A stretch of 64,000 nucleotides of DNA from Caprella mutica (lineage: Eukaryota > Arthropoda > Malacostraca > Amphipoda > Caprellidae), in NCBI GenBank assembly GCA_947561585.1, contig CANNZV010002522.1:43634-107633 (forward strand). The letters run 5' to 3'. Position 1 is the first letter of the stretch. Each line of letters starts with the position of its first letter. The notes under the pieces were generated by a model that was given only the letters and a program-made list of their open reading frames with translations, made no database searches and was not told the origin of the DNA. Below are positions 1 to 10,981 of the stretch, in pieces. The position numbers and the translations under genes were made by a program.

Positions 1-157
1 ACCCGTCCCATAGCAACTATGACGCATCGTGCCATCATGGGTACTAGATGGTTAGATGAACAATAGAAAAGTAGCCAAAAAATTACATGAGGTTGTTATA
101 TGGTTTTCCATTCTCAGGTTGGTTCAATGTGGTGAATCCATCCTATTAAATCCTATT
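1..157. other. Unassigned AT-rich sequence
   Basis: I see no coding signal and no repeat in this stretch. It runs up to the left end of the first foldback-type element. Confidence 0.4.
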
Positions 158-160
158 AGC

Positions 161-236
161 CGGTAAATTTGCTTGAAAAACAATTGCTGGAAAGAACATT
201 ATTGCTCGAAAAACAATTGTTCGAACGAACCATAGC
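161..236 (+). repeat. Class A array, left part
   Basis: About four degenerate units of AACAATTGCTCGAA, including the near-perfect palindrome CGAAAAACAATTGTTCG. The array stops where the class B element begins. Confidence 0.65.
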
Positions 237-1438
237 CGGTAAATTCCACCGCGGAAAGTTCCCCCGTTGAAAGTTTCACCAGGAAGATTCCGCCGCGGAA
301 GATTCCACCGGCGTTAAATGCCAGATGTGGAAAATTCCACTGCGGAAGATTCCACCATTTTGAAGAAAATATACAAATAAACAGTATAATAAACACCACG
401 CTAAATTTACCTTCTTGATTCCATCAATAGAGACACTCAGATTTTAATATTTGACACAAAAATAAAATTTTGTTAGGTTTATATTCATTATTGAAAAGGT
501 TAATATTAAGCAGCATAATGACAAGCATTTTGTTAGTGTCATTTCTTTAGAGTCAATTTAAATCAGCGACCCGCAGAACCGAATTTGTATAAGATTTTTC
601 AAAGCACAAGAAACTCTTTACGTGTTATGATTTATATATCTATGTGAGTTTTGAAGTTATGATTTTTTTCGTGTGTTTGTCTGTGGTTTCAGATCGAAGC
701 TAATTAATGTACCGCAATTTACCTGCTTAACACTATGTTGAAAATTCAGTTGAAACGCATTACATTCAAATTTATTTTGTAATTCTTTCAATAGAGATTA
801 TTAAACAGTTTCAGAAAGTTTCCACTTTGAAAATTCTGTTTTTTTTTTAATTAAAATATATCGATAATAATTATACACTTTATTTCGGTAGGCTACGTGT
901 CAAATTTATCTTTTAATTCCATTTTTTATCGTCGCAGATTTAAATTGAAATATATGTTGGTACATTAAAACACTTGGGTGATAGATAATATATATGTATA
1001 AAATAAAATTTATGTTACAAACAAGACATTATTCTTAATTGCAGTTTCAACATATATATGTTTAAAGATAAATCAAATGGAATCTACTTGGGGAACTTGG
1101 AGCAGCGGACCTTTATTGTTGAATTTACACGATTTAAATTTAAATATAAATTTAATTGAATTATTTTCAAAAGATTGTCTGATCTGTCTATTATTTCGTA
1201 TGTTCGTCTTAGCTTTTCTTTTAATTAGGTCATGATTTAAAATAACATATTCTTATCATTCATTTCTTAACTTTTTAACTAAAGAAATGTTATTCGGTCA
1301 CCACGAAAAAAACTAGTTTTTCTATTATTATGCGGTGGAATCTTCCGTGATGGAATTTTCCGGCGGTGGAATATTCCCTGGTGGAACTTTCCAGCGGTGG
1401 AACTTACCTGGTGGAACTTTCCGCGGTGGAATTTACCT
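235..1438. mobile_element. Foldback-type element with GGTGGAATTTTCC arrays (class B), nested in class A
   Basis: It begins GGTAAATTCCACCGCGG and ends CCGCGGTGGAATTTACC, a good terminal inverted match. The left array (237-356) has units of the type GGAAGATTCCACCGC and the right array (1331-1437) has the reverse complement. Class A units occur immediately on both sides in the same orientation (161-236 and 1441-1528), as expected if this element landed inside a class A array. TAG occurs just outside both ends (232-234 and 1438-1440), but three bases are weak evidence for a target duplication. The interior of about 970 bp is AT-rich with no recognisable ORF. Confidence 0.65.
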
Positions 1439-1440
1439 AG

Positions 1441-1528
1441 AATCGAATGAACAATTGTTCGAATAAACAATTGTTCGAATGAACAATTGCTCGAATTAGT
1501 AATTGCTCGATTGATTAATTGCTCGAAA
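1441..1528 (+). repeat. Class A array, continuation
   Basis: Five or six units reading GAACAATTGTTCGAAT or GAACAATTGCTCGAAT, in the same orientation as 161-236. It is inferred to be the other part of the array split by the class B element. Confidence 0.65.
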
Positions 1529-1914
1529 GTTGTGAAAGAAGAAGAGTCAACATGATAGGGAGATTAGGTAGAGTAGGAAAAATATGAAATAAACAAGTGG
1601 CACGAATAACAAAGGTCGAGTTAGTTTTAATTCAGTAAGATTTAAGTCTGATTCGTAATGAAACATGTCGAGAAATCTATACTCCACACAACCGTTAGGT
1701 AATATACTACGGTTCTAGGAAAATTCGAAAGTCGAAATTGTGAATACTATAATGTGTTGAGTATTTATTAAAAGCAGATAACATCATTAACCGTTGTAAA
1801 ATGATACGTAAAATTAATAACTTTGACATGTTTTGACATTTATTTAACATGAGATTTGAGTGGAAAATTTGGTTTCGGAACTTTCAGTCTGATGTATAAA
1901 TTAAAACTTATCAG

Positions 1915-2020
1915 TTAGACGTAGTGGGGGGCATGCCGCCCAGACCCCACTTCCATGTCATTAAATAATCATGAAGTGTGAAGTACAGAAAACTAGCGGA
2001 TACAAAAAACTACATAACGG
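1915..2020 (+). repeat. Dispersed repeat, copy 1 (copy 2 at 14490-14590)
   Basis: Both copies share a GC-rich head (GGCATGCCGCCC here, GGCGTGCCGCCC in copy 2), a C-rich stretch, the block TCATTAAATAATCATGAAGT, and then ACAAAAAACTAC. About 100 bp align with modest divergence. No coding potential is evident; it is probably part of an interspersed element of unknown class. Confidence 0.6.
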
Positions 2021-2573
2021 TAATTTATGTTGAGAGGCAGGCCATTTATCATTCAGAGACCGAATTTTCCAGACCGAAATTTTCGGCCACGACTCCACTC
2101 CCTACACCGTAAAAGATCACCAAAAAATACTCTGTTTATAAATATAAAAACACTACTATATAGTATATACCTGAGAGTTTTTGTAAATATATTGAAACTT
2201 TACTTTCGAGATGAGAAATTACTCTGCCATAACTTTGAGTTATTTCACCTATTGAGGTGCCACATATACATTTATATATATAGGCTAGTTGAACATTAAT
2301 CTACAAAATTATTCGGGTTGTATGATAAAAACAACATGAACTGTTCCACTTCACCACATGATACCATTCAAATGCAACAAACGAGAGGATAAAAACGGTC
2401 TCTAAGAAAAAATAAGAAAAAACAGGAAGAGTAAGATTTAAAATAAGTTATACAATGATTAATAGTAAATAGCTATGAACATTTTGAAGTAGTTATTAAC
2501 TAAAAAAGAAACAAAGATGATTAGGTGCACATCCACTTCATGAATAACTGACTTTTATAAATTCGTAAACTGT

Positions 2574-2757
2574 GTGCAATTTAATAATTCGAGCAATTTT
2601 TCATTCGAGCAATTTGATCATTCGAGCAATTGTTCATTCGATCAATTGTTCGTTCGAGCAATTGTTTTTTTAGCAATTGTGTTTCGAGCAATTGTTCATT
2701 CGAGCAATTGTTCATTCGAGCAATTGTCTTTCGAGCAATTGTTTTCGAGCAATTTAC
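2574..2757 (-). repeat. Class A array, right end
   Basis: About eleven units of TTCGAGCAATTG, some 14-17 bp each, closing with GCAATTTACC. The orientation is opposite to 161-236 and 1441-1528. Short frames across it (2574-2768 and 2630-2836) are by-products of the repeat and not genes. Confidence 0.75.
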
Positions 2758-2762
2758 CAAGA

Positions 2763-3763
2763 ACCTAAATAGTCAAATTGGCCAAACCTGTTTTTGTACA
2801 TATATAGCGTTTCAACATTATATGGCTGAAGCTTAATTGACATATTGGCATAACCTTGGGTGAAGATGGTTTCAACATAACAGCCCATGCTGTCACCATG
2901 CCCATGCTGTCACCATTTTGCAAAAAAAGACCACAGTACCAATACGATTTGTAAACCCAGTGCCCACATGGACCCCATTTATTTGTGCTGCTTAGGATGG
3001 CCATGATACTGTCACAAATTATTAGTTTTCCATTTTACTTTGTATTTTCTCGTGTTTTTTTTATTCATCCAAAGTTTTCTTTCGAATACCATGACAAATA
3101 TTTTGTAAGTATTTTCGATCTAACATGCGATTCTCTCGGAATAAATGGAAGAATTTCCTCTTCCAATCGATCTATTGGGTTGTTAAAAGCTGCACAGCTC
3201 CATAAAAAGCTTGCACGTAATCAGTCAATAAAATTATCAAGCTTCACACCGATTGATATTAAGATTCATTGGCAATCATCAGAGATTATCCGTGCAAGTA
3301 CCTAGAGAGAAGATATTTTTCTAACTCTATTGGCTGCGATCAATCGGCTGAAAATTCTAAAAGTCGGTACTGTTCACAGCATTCAAGGGCGCATTTTACC
3401 ATGCCAAAATCAAAATACTTGTGTTATTTATATTATTGCTTTGAAGGCGTAAGAGCTTACCTTCATAGTTTTTATTTCAGCACACTGAATGAATGGATTC
3501 AAAGGATTTATGTTCTAAAGGCGTTAGTGCTCTTTTAAAAATTTCTTCTAGCACATCCAATCTTCTTATATCTTACATTTTATCTATTTGGAAAATATTT
3601 AGTTAGCTAATTTTGCAGTTATTAATCATATTTATTAATCGCGACAGTATGCAAGATACGGATACACAAAAATTAATGTACAAATAATTAATCATTCAAA
3701 TATTTATTTTTGTTACTATGTATTCTAGAATTAAGAAATAAATTACTAGCAACTTAACAGAGT
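2763..3763. other. Unassigned sequence with a short GC-richer patch
   Basis: 2860-3005 is less AT-rich than its surroundings and contains CCCATGCTGTCACCATG-like words twice in a row (about 2882-2915). The small open frames here (2765-3004 minus, 2985-3538 plus) show no recognisable domain. I see no other structure. Confidence 0.35.
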
Positions 3764-3842
3764 GTCTCGAGTATCAGACACGCTGATGTAGGTTGCTACT
3801 AATATGCACGGAACCTGCTACAGCGTGTCTGACCCTCCAGAC
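3764..3842. repeat. Long hairpin / mini-MITE
   Basis: The arms are about 33 bp with a perfect core TCAGACACGCTG paired to CAGCGTGTCTGA, continuing into GTAGGTT and AACCTGCTAC across a loop of about 10 nt. Such a stem is unlikely by chance and fits a very small foldback or MITE relic. Confidence 0.6.
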
Positions 3843-6689
3843 GATATTCTAGGAATTTACCTAATATTGTTATACGGCACACACTACACTGGATATAAGC
3901 ATTAAGTAAAATATAACTTATGAAAATATTCATTCGTACTCTCTTTGTTAATTGTTAACTATACTGGCAACTTCAATACTCATTCACTATACAGGATTTC
4001 ATTACAGAGCAGTTCTACTGTATTTTTTTTTCCATTATGATACTATTTAAATCTTCTTTCCTTGACACTTTTCGTGATCATTCAATAAGTTCATAAGCCA
4101 TTCATTAACTTCCGCTCCATCATAAAATATAAACGAAGTACCTGAAGGGGAAATTAGGCTAAATATTAATATTTATTACCAATTTTTCGAAATGAATTGA
4201 AAACGTGTGAATATATAGTTAGTTTGATTTATTTTGTTAGTGTGTGTAGTTACTCTCATTAAATAGATGTTAAGGACTAAAAGGCATATCTGTGAAATGT
4301 GTTTCCACAGAAGATTAAAAGGGATCTGACTTAATCTTTTCTAACCCCACCATAACATGGTCTTTGAGTAGTACTCTCTGAATAACAAGTCAGTACATTT
4401 CGAAATACAAAAAGGAAGTGAAATGAAACTAACATGCGACACAGCATCATGTTATTTTAAAGATATATTCTAAGCTCCCTATTTTTGATATCTTTGCTCC
4501 AATATTCTGTTTATCCATGGTTTGTTTTGACCGTTAACCCATTCAGCATCTGGCTATTTAGTTCCGATATGTAACAGTGGGAGTCAATTTTCATATTGAG
4601 CACATTTTATATACTACGATAACAATTTGATATTTCCATGGATAGTGTATGTCCGATAACTTTAATTAAAGCCATAAAATCCGACCCGCCATTCCTCCAT
4701 AAATTCGAAGTGGAAATATGAAGTCATATATTGTTTTGTATCACCTTTAAATAAACATACTTTTCATAATTAATGATATTAGATTCGAAAAAAAACATAA
4801 TAATATCACACTACTGATATATTTAACCGGGAATTATCACTTACTCCTCTCAATCTCCTGATGGGTTGGTGGAGAAAATTTCCCTTCCATTGTATATTAT
4901 ACTTGCTAATCACATGTTATTTTCTTTGAGGGACAGAAATATAACTCTGTTCGACAAAAAAAGATCACGCTGCCATAATCTTCAAAATGTCTCCCACCCC
5001 CATCATAAAACCCGAACTTTGTTATAGGGTTGACTTATTCTGAATCACCAAAACAAAATATACTAAATACGACTCACAACCTGATAATCTAAAGCGAATA
5101 GATTCTTAATTAATCAATGTGTTATAAATGCACATTCAATACTACGAATCTAACGAAGCACAATTTCCGAGCTTATGAAGTCAAACCCCCCTTCCCTCCC
5201 CCCCCCCCCCCCCTGCACGAAATTCTATTAAAATTAGATAAATACAGCCGTACTTAGTTATTAAAAGGCGAAATTAAAAAAACAGTAATGCGAGACAAGC
5301 TCTTAAATTAAGCTATACATTGCCTATAAGCTTGTACATTATTTTTTATTTAATTTCTATTCAGTATTTCCTACATGAAATCTCAATGAACTTCAAAATC
5401 CAAAGAAAAATATTCTTATAGAATTTACAGTATCTTATAGCAGGTCTATTAGTTTCAAAATGTTATCATGAATTATAATTTTTTTCAATATTGTGGTTAT
5501 ATAGTTATATAAGAATTGGATTTTCGTTATATATAATTATAATAAGGTTATATAATTATATAAGAATTGGATTCTAATCAACAACTATTATTTTGTTGCA
5601 GATTTGAAAAGTGAATTTTTTGCAAATTATTTGAACTGTTGAACTTGGGTGATTTTCGAGGTTTGTCTTATAAATGTTTATGAAGTAATGAGAGAAATTT
5701 GTCAAAGTGACGATGTTAGAGTCTGAAGTTAATTGAAGTTATGGAGAAGGAAAGACTCTGCATGATATTCTCCAGTCAAACACAGTTACTAAATGCATAA
5801 CTCTTAGGAGAGCACCTCTCAGATTCCTTAGAAGATCTCCTTCTTCCTTAGAAGATTCCCTTAGAAGATACTCTTTTCTCAGAAGGACGATCAAAGCAAG
5901 AAAGCAAACTCTGTGTACTCTGGTGCTGCGTTTGTCTTCCTTTTGATGGCTGAACATGCCTAACTTTTACTTGAAATACAAAGGTTTGAACACTGACAGA
6001 CATTAGAATGTACGACATACGTATGTATGAGCTGAAGAGAACAGTAGAAATGATTGAGTTATACGGCATCTGGCAAGAAGTCAATTTGGTGGTAATGGAG
6101 GAAAAAATGCTAGTCGAATAAAGTTATTTATTTAGTATAACTAATTAGTTTAGATATTTAACAATTTTGTGTTTAAATATTTACCTATATTAAATCACAA
6201 TATTTATTCTCTTATAATCAATAGACTCAATTTACATACCTTTGACTCACCATATATCGACTGTGAGATTAATTATATCCCTTCTTATCGGCTAAATATC
6301 TGCGCACTTTGGTGACCATTAGCATAGCACCACCGCGTTCGTGTAGCTCTCACAGCTGCCACTAGATGACGCTGATCACACGCAGCGTGACATCCATCAC
6401 ACGTCCAATGGGCTCACAGAGTGACGTGTTCTCATTCACACAGAATATCTACCATGAATATATTGTATAATGTATACTATACAGAAAAATGTCTATCCCA
6501 GATAAAATTTAAGAGAGTGTCTTCGATGATTTAAGAGCGTTTATGGCAGATAGAATAAAACGTGGACGAAACACCGATGAATAGCCGATAAATTCTCATC
6601 GACGATTGACTGAAGAGGATTATCGAATGATCTTCAACGAATCATGGTTGATTCTACTTCCTCGAATTAATGAGGAGATTTCTTCGATG
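3843..6689. other. Unassigned AT-rich sequence with one poly-C tract
   Basis: No coding region is recognisable. Noted within it: a poly-C tract at 5186-5213; duplicated TTATATAATTATATAAGAAT-type words around 5500-5575; AGAAGAT-rich microrepeats at 5820-5885; and a GC-richer patch at 6320-6430. Two short minus-strand frames at 5739-6084 overlap each other and have no recognisable content. Confidence 0.35.
5186..5213 (-). repeat. Poly-C tract, G4-capable on the minus strand
   Basis: C6-TT-C3-T-C15 or thereabouts. The complementary strand has enough G runs to form a quadruplex. It may also be length-uncertain in sequencing. Confidence 0.6.
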
Positions 6690-7225
6690 AATCTTCGGTG
6701 AGTTATAGAAGACTCATCTTCCCTGAATTACAGCAGGCAGCTCATAGATGTATCTTTGGTGAGTTATAGAAGGCTCATTTTCCCTGAATTACAGCAGGCA
6801 GATCGTAGATGTATCTTTGGCGAGTTATGGAAGACTCATCTTCCCTGAATTACAGCAGGCAGCTTGTAGATGTATCTTCGGCGAGTTTTAGAAGACTCAT
6901 CTTCCCTGAACTTCAGCAGGCAGCTCGTAGATGTATCTTCGGCGAGTAATGGAAGACTCATCTTCCCCAAATTACCGCAAGCAGCTTGTAGATGTATCTT
7001 TGGCGAGTATTAGAAGACTCAACTTCCCTGAATTACAGCAGGCAGCTCGTAGATGTATCTTCGGCGAGTTACATAGAAGAATTTATAGTAAGCAGCTCGT
7101 AGGACGTTGATGTATCTTCGGCGAGTTATGGAAGACTCATCTTCCCTGAATTACAGCAGGCAGCTCGTAGATGTATCTTCGGCGAGTTATGGAAGACTCA
7201 TCCTCCCTGAATTACAGCAGACATG
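6690..7225 (+). repeat. 61-bp tandem array, about 9 units
   Basis: The core words CCCTGAATTACAGCAGGCAG, TAGATGTATCTTCGGCGAGT and GGAAGACTCATCTT recur every 61 bp (for example at 6721, 6782 and 6843). One unit near 7070-7110 is rearranged and shortened. Degenerate related sequence extends from about 6580 and to about 7330, where TCTTCGATGA and GAGTTACGACAGACTCAT are still visible. No frame stays open across it. Confidence 0.85.
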
Positions 7226-7360
7226 ACTTCAATGATCATCGACGGGTCATGATAGACTAATCGTCCCCTAATTATTACAGGATTCAATTATAGCAGACAC
7301 GTCTTCGATGAAGATCGCTGAGTTACGACAGACTCATATTCATTCATAAGAACTTTAAAA

Positions 7361-7545
7361 ACACGTGGATTATCATATTGAATAAATATCAACCAAATTC
7401 TACTTCTACCATGTCCAAGATGGCTCAGAGGATATGTCGCTGACTTCAATTCTCCATGATACTACAGTTGCAGGTTCGAGTCCCCCAGACACACCACTTC
7501 ATTTCTTTCCATTTAATATGTATATAAAAATATGTAACATTGAAC
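7361..7545 (+). mobile_element. tRNA-derived SINE-like unit, copy 1
   Basis: An A-box-like TGGCTCAGAGGA (7421-7432) and a perfect B box GGTTCGAGTCC (7473-7483) give an internal RNA polymerase III promoter. The sequence CACACCACTTCATTTCTTTC follows. A second copy at 55681-55860 matches upstream (TTATCATATTGAATAA, CTACTTCTACCATGTC), in both boxes and downstream. Shared sequence well outside the tRNA-like part argues for a retroposed SINE rather than two tRNA genes. I could not fold a convincing acceptor stem. Confidence 0.7.
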
Positions 7546-8510
7546 TAATCGATATAAAGCCAAATACCTTTCAAATGATAATTTTGGTTTTATTTAATTA
7601 ACCCTATAAATATATGTATTCATGCATTAGAAAACTACCATGAATCGATCTAAATGCAAGGAAGATTATAGATAGGTGCCATGTATAAATCATGCTTGAA
7701 TCTGCTTTAAAATCTTGCTTGAATCGCCAATAATATTGAGGTGATTATGTGAATTGTTTTCGTATGAATCTTCCATGAAACGTCTTCAAATCGAAATTGA
7801 ATCATCGTTGATTTAAAGACGGTTACAGTCGGTTATGCATGTGCTTCTTCGATGAATCGAAGATCTTCCTGCCTTATTTTATACGAAAAATCTTGGATAA
7901 AACGGACACTTCTTCGAATATTTATCGATGATTCATCGTCAATACGTCGATTCATGATTAGGTACTCTTCCAAAAATCGGCCTAAAAAATCAACTGGGAT
8001 GTGTAGCGCGACAGAGTGTTCATGCTCTATAAAGCAATAGCAGACAAATAAACGAGATTGTTATTGAAGAAATAAATAAAGACAAGCAAAGCAATGTTGT
8101 AGTAATATAGCGACTAAAATTACAGCAGAGTCTTCATTATTTACTCATTTTACTCATTCGTAAATGGATATTAACGGATTGTTTAATTATTTTTGCTAAT
8201 GTTTTAATCTAAAAAAGGGAGGCCATGAAAAGCTTATGGTGGGGACCCCATATCTTATGCCCACTAAACCATTTGGAAAGTAATTTGTTCACCTACAACA
8301 TGGTTATGTTCGTTAGAATATACTAAAGCCCTTTCACTAGTTATGGGATAACCCTTAGTTCAATGGGTCGCACCTTCTCTATACTTTATTGATTGCCTTC
8401 ACTCTTCAAAAGAAAGCCCTGAGATCGTAACAAATTGTGTAGCATAATATTAATGTCTCAGTACCCATCGTGTTAGAGACAGTCAATATTATTTCTCAAG
8501 GAAAAATGAA
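7546..8510. other. Unassigned sequence
   Basis: 7830-7960 contains CTTCTTCGATGAATCGAAG and other TCGATGATTCATCG-like words resembling the border of the 61-bp array, so it may be a remnant of the same unit. The frame at 7852-8040 is not convincing. 8220-8400 is slightly GC-richer and unassigned. Confidence 0.3.
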
Positions 8511-8712
8511 ACATCTTCAAAAGAGACATGGAGCATCTATAAAAGAGAAGTGGAGCATCTCTAAAAGAGACATGGAGCATCTATAAAAGAGACACGGAAC
8601 ATCTTTAAAAGAGACACGGAACATCTTTAAAAGAGACATGGAGCATCTCTAAAAGAGACATGGAGCATCTCTAAAATAGACATGGAGCATCTCTACAAAG
8701 AGACATGGAGTT
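8511..8712 (+). repeat. 22-bp tandem array, about 9 units
   Basis: The unit is GAGACATGGAGCATCTCTAAAA with minor variants (CACGGAACATCTTTAAAA). It passes directly into a small MITE at 8711. Confidence 0.9.
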
Positions 8713-8957
8713 TCGAGTTACTGGACAATTTCACATTTTCGATCATTTAAGAAAAAAGAGTAATTCAACATTTTTAAAGATAAATTTAGGTTTCATAGAA
8801 ACACTTTAGGTCAAAAAATACATAGAATTAGAGTATCAATATGTCGATAACGAAGCAATTTTATACATTTCGTTATTCAAACTGTCAAACTTTGTAGAAA
8901 ATGAAATGAAACACCCTGTATATCTTTTTCTCATTTGATCGAAAGTTAGGAACGGTC
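8711..8957. mobile_element. Small MITE of the GTTCCACATTTTCGATCAT family
   Basis: The left end has GAGTTACTGGACAATTTCAC then ATTTTCGATCATTTAAG. The right end has the inverted CATTTGATCGAAAGTTAGG then AACGGTC. It is a diverged member of the family seen at 12246, 14047, 18375, 45400 and 49592. Its right tip is lost where the 21-bp array begins. Confidence 0.6.
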
Positions 8958-8960
8958 AAA

Positions 8961-10403
8961 TCCTCACTTATTCGGCTCTTTTCCTCACTCATCCGGCTCT
9001 TATCCTCACTTATTCAACTCTTATCCTCATTTATTCGGCTCTTATCCCACTTATTCGGCTCTTACCCTAACTTATTCGGCTATTATCCTCACTTATTCGG
9101 CTCTTACCCTAACTTATTCGGCTATTATCCTCACTTATTCGGCTATTATCCTCACTTATTCGGCTATTATCCTCACTTATTCGGCTATTATCCTCACTTA
9201 TTTGGCTATTATCCTCACTTATTCGGCTATTATCCCCACTTATTCGGCTATTATCCTCACTTATTCGGCTATTATCCTCACTTATTCGGCTCTTACCCTA
9301 ACTTATTCGGCTATTATCCTCACTTATTCGGCTATTATCCTCACTTATTCGGCTCTTACCCTAACTTATTCGGCTATTATCCTCATTTATTCGGCTATTA
9401 TCCTCACTTATTCGGCTATTATTCTCACTTATTCGGCTATTATCCTCACTTATTTGGCTATTATCCTCACTTATTCGGCTCTTACCATAATTTATTCGGC
9501 TATTATCCTCACTTATTCAACTCTTATCCTCACTTATTCGGCTATTATCCTCACTTATTCGGCTATTATCCTCACTTATTCGGCTATTATCCTCACTTAT
9601 TCGGCTCTTATCCTCACTTATTCGGCTCTTATCCCCACTTATTCGGCTATTATCCTCACTTATTCGGCTATTATCCTCACTTATTCGGCTATTATCCTCA
9701 CTTATTCGGATCTTATCCCCACTTATTCGGCTATTATCCTCACTTATTCGGCTATTATACTCACTTATTCGGCTCTTATCCCCACTTATTCGGCTATTAT
9801 CCTCACTTATTCGGCTCTTATCCCCACTTATTTGGCTATTATCCTCACTTATCCGGCTATTAACCTCACTTATTCGGCTCTTATCCCCACTTATTCGTCT
9901 ATTATCCTCACTTATTCGGCTATTATCCTCACTTATTCGGATCTTATCCCCACTTATTCGGCTATTATCCTCACTTATTCGGCTATTATACTCACTTATT
10001 CGGCTCTTATCCCCACTTATTCGGCTATTATCCTCACTTATTCGGCTCTTATCCCCACTTATTCGGCTATTATCCTCACTTATCCGGCTATTATCCTCAC
10101 TTATTCGGCTCTTATCCCCACTTATTCGTCTACTATCCTCACTTATTCGGCTATTATCCTCACTTATTCGGCTCTTATCCCCACTTATTCGGCTATTATC
10201 CTCACTTATTCGGCTATTATAATCACTTACTCGGCTCTTATCCCCACTTATTCGGCTATTATCCTCACTTATCCGGCTCTTACCTTCACTTATTCGGTTC
10301 GTATCTTCACTTATTTGGCTCTTATTCTCAATTATTCGGCTCTTATTCTCAATTATTCGGCTCTTATTCTCAATTATTCGGTTCCTAATCTCAATTCACT
10401 CAG
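8961..10403 (+). repeat. 21-bp mini-satellite, about 68 units, with 231-bp higher-order repeat
   Basis: The unit is ATTATCCTCACTTATTCGGC plus T, with variants CTTATCCCC, CTTACCCTA, TTTGGCT and GGATCTT. Because 21 is a multiple of three and the unit lacks stops, one frame stays open from 9202 to 10434 and would spell a 7-residue AIILTYS repeat; I regard it as a by-product and not a gene. Diagnostic variants recur exactly 231 bp (11 units) apart: GGATCTT at 9708 and 9939, ATAC at 9757 and 9988, TCGTCT at 9895 and 10126. The right edge (10320-10400) is more diverged, as is usual at array borders. Confidence 0.95.
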
Positions 10404-10530
10404 CTCTAAATTCATTTCCCTAGTAAGTAGATAGTATCGACTAATGACTCGTCTCTCACTCACTCTGTTGCATGCTGTCTCCCCATGACTCCTTCGTTAC
10501 CAACAGGTTAACTGTTGGTCAGTCTGTTAG

Positions 10531-10680
10531 GTAAAGTTACGAGTTATCGAGCGCTTTCACTGTTTCGAACATTGAAGAAAAAAACTGTACAATAATCATA
10601 TAATTTAACTCGTGTTATTATTGTACAGTTTTTCTTGTGATCGAGATTATGAAACCGTCCTATCGATAACTCGTAACTTA
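10531..10680. mobile_element. Small MITE with strong hairpin
   Basis: The ends GTAAAGTTACGAGTTATCGA and TATCGATAACTCGTAACTTA form a terminal inverted repeat. Inside, a second pair of arms (AAAAACTGTACAATAAT, about 10579-10595, and its complement near 10617-10633) makes the whole 150 bp fold back. The end sequence is related to the GAGTTATCGG ends of the window's small MITE family. Confidence 0.7.
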
Positions 10681-10890
10681 CTCAGTTCAAGAGGTAAATC
10701 CCATTCTATCACAAACTTTGAATCAATTCAGAACAAACTTATCCGTTAATTAATTACCTGACGGAACAGGTGATGCTTGTTGTTGATAAATTGTTTGTGT
10801 GGGAATTAATATTGAACTACATGTGTTGTTATTATTTGCATGTAATTCCGATGTAGAGAATGGAAGAGAAATTAGACCAATCTTACAAAA

Positions 10891-10962
10891 AGAGAAAGTT
10901 ATGGTGGGACCATAGAAGATTTTACCTTCACAATCTTCGATATTCTCACCATAACTTTCTTT
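10891..10962. repeat. 72-bp hairpin
   Basis: AGAAAGTTATGGTG pairs with CACCATAACTTTCT, and the inner AGAAGATT pairs with AATCTTC-type sequence. Related words (CACCATAATTTTCTCTC) occur at the outer end of the inverted-repeat element near 15690. Confidence 0.6.
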
Positions 10963-10972
10963 AGGTATGGAT

Positions 10973-10981
10973 AGATTTTAC
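10973..10981 (+). repeat. Putative 9-bp target-site duplication, left
   Basis: AGATTTTAC lies a few bases outside the left array of the class D element and is repeated exactly at 12099-12107. A 9-bp duplication is what Drosophila FB elements produce. Confidence 0.55.

Larger units (their letters stand above)
158..2762. mobile_element. Foldback-type element with GAACAATTGCTC arrays (class A)
   Basis: The left end begins AGCCGGTAAATT and runs into tandem units reading GAACAATTGCTCGAA (161-236, resuming at 1441-1528). The right end is an array of the reverse complement, TTCGAGCAATTGTTC (2574-2757), closing with AATTTACC. Long terminal arrays of short tandem units in opposite orientation are the hallmark of foldback (FB-like) transposons. 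The left array is interrupted by a second element at 235-1438. The interior (1529-2573) has no transposase-like frame, so the copy is non-autonomous. No clean target-site duplication is seen: the flanks are TCCTATTAG on the left and AAGAACCTA on the right. That 158 and 2762 belong to one element is inferred from the matching ends and orientation. Confidence 0.6.

Noticed and set aside
2985..3538. Two overlapping plus-strand frames as a gene
   Set aside because: No recognisable domain, biased AT-driven residue use, and no supporting splice or promoter signals.
5739..6084. Two overlapping minus-strand frames as a small gene
   Set aside because: They are in different frames, lack known features, and include the AGAAGAT microrepeat.
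7421..7490. A functional tRNA gene
   Set aside because: The A and B boxes are good, but the acceptor and anticodon stems do not fold convincingly and a second copy shares flanking sequence, so it is a SINE-like unit.
9202..10434. A 410-codon open frame
   Set aside because: It lies wholly within and at the edge of a 21-bp tandem array without stops; the predicted product is a monotonous heptad, with no independent sign of a gene.
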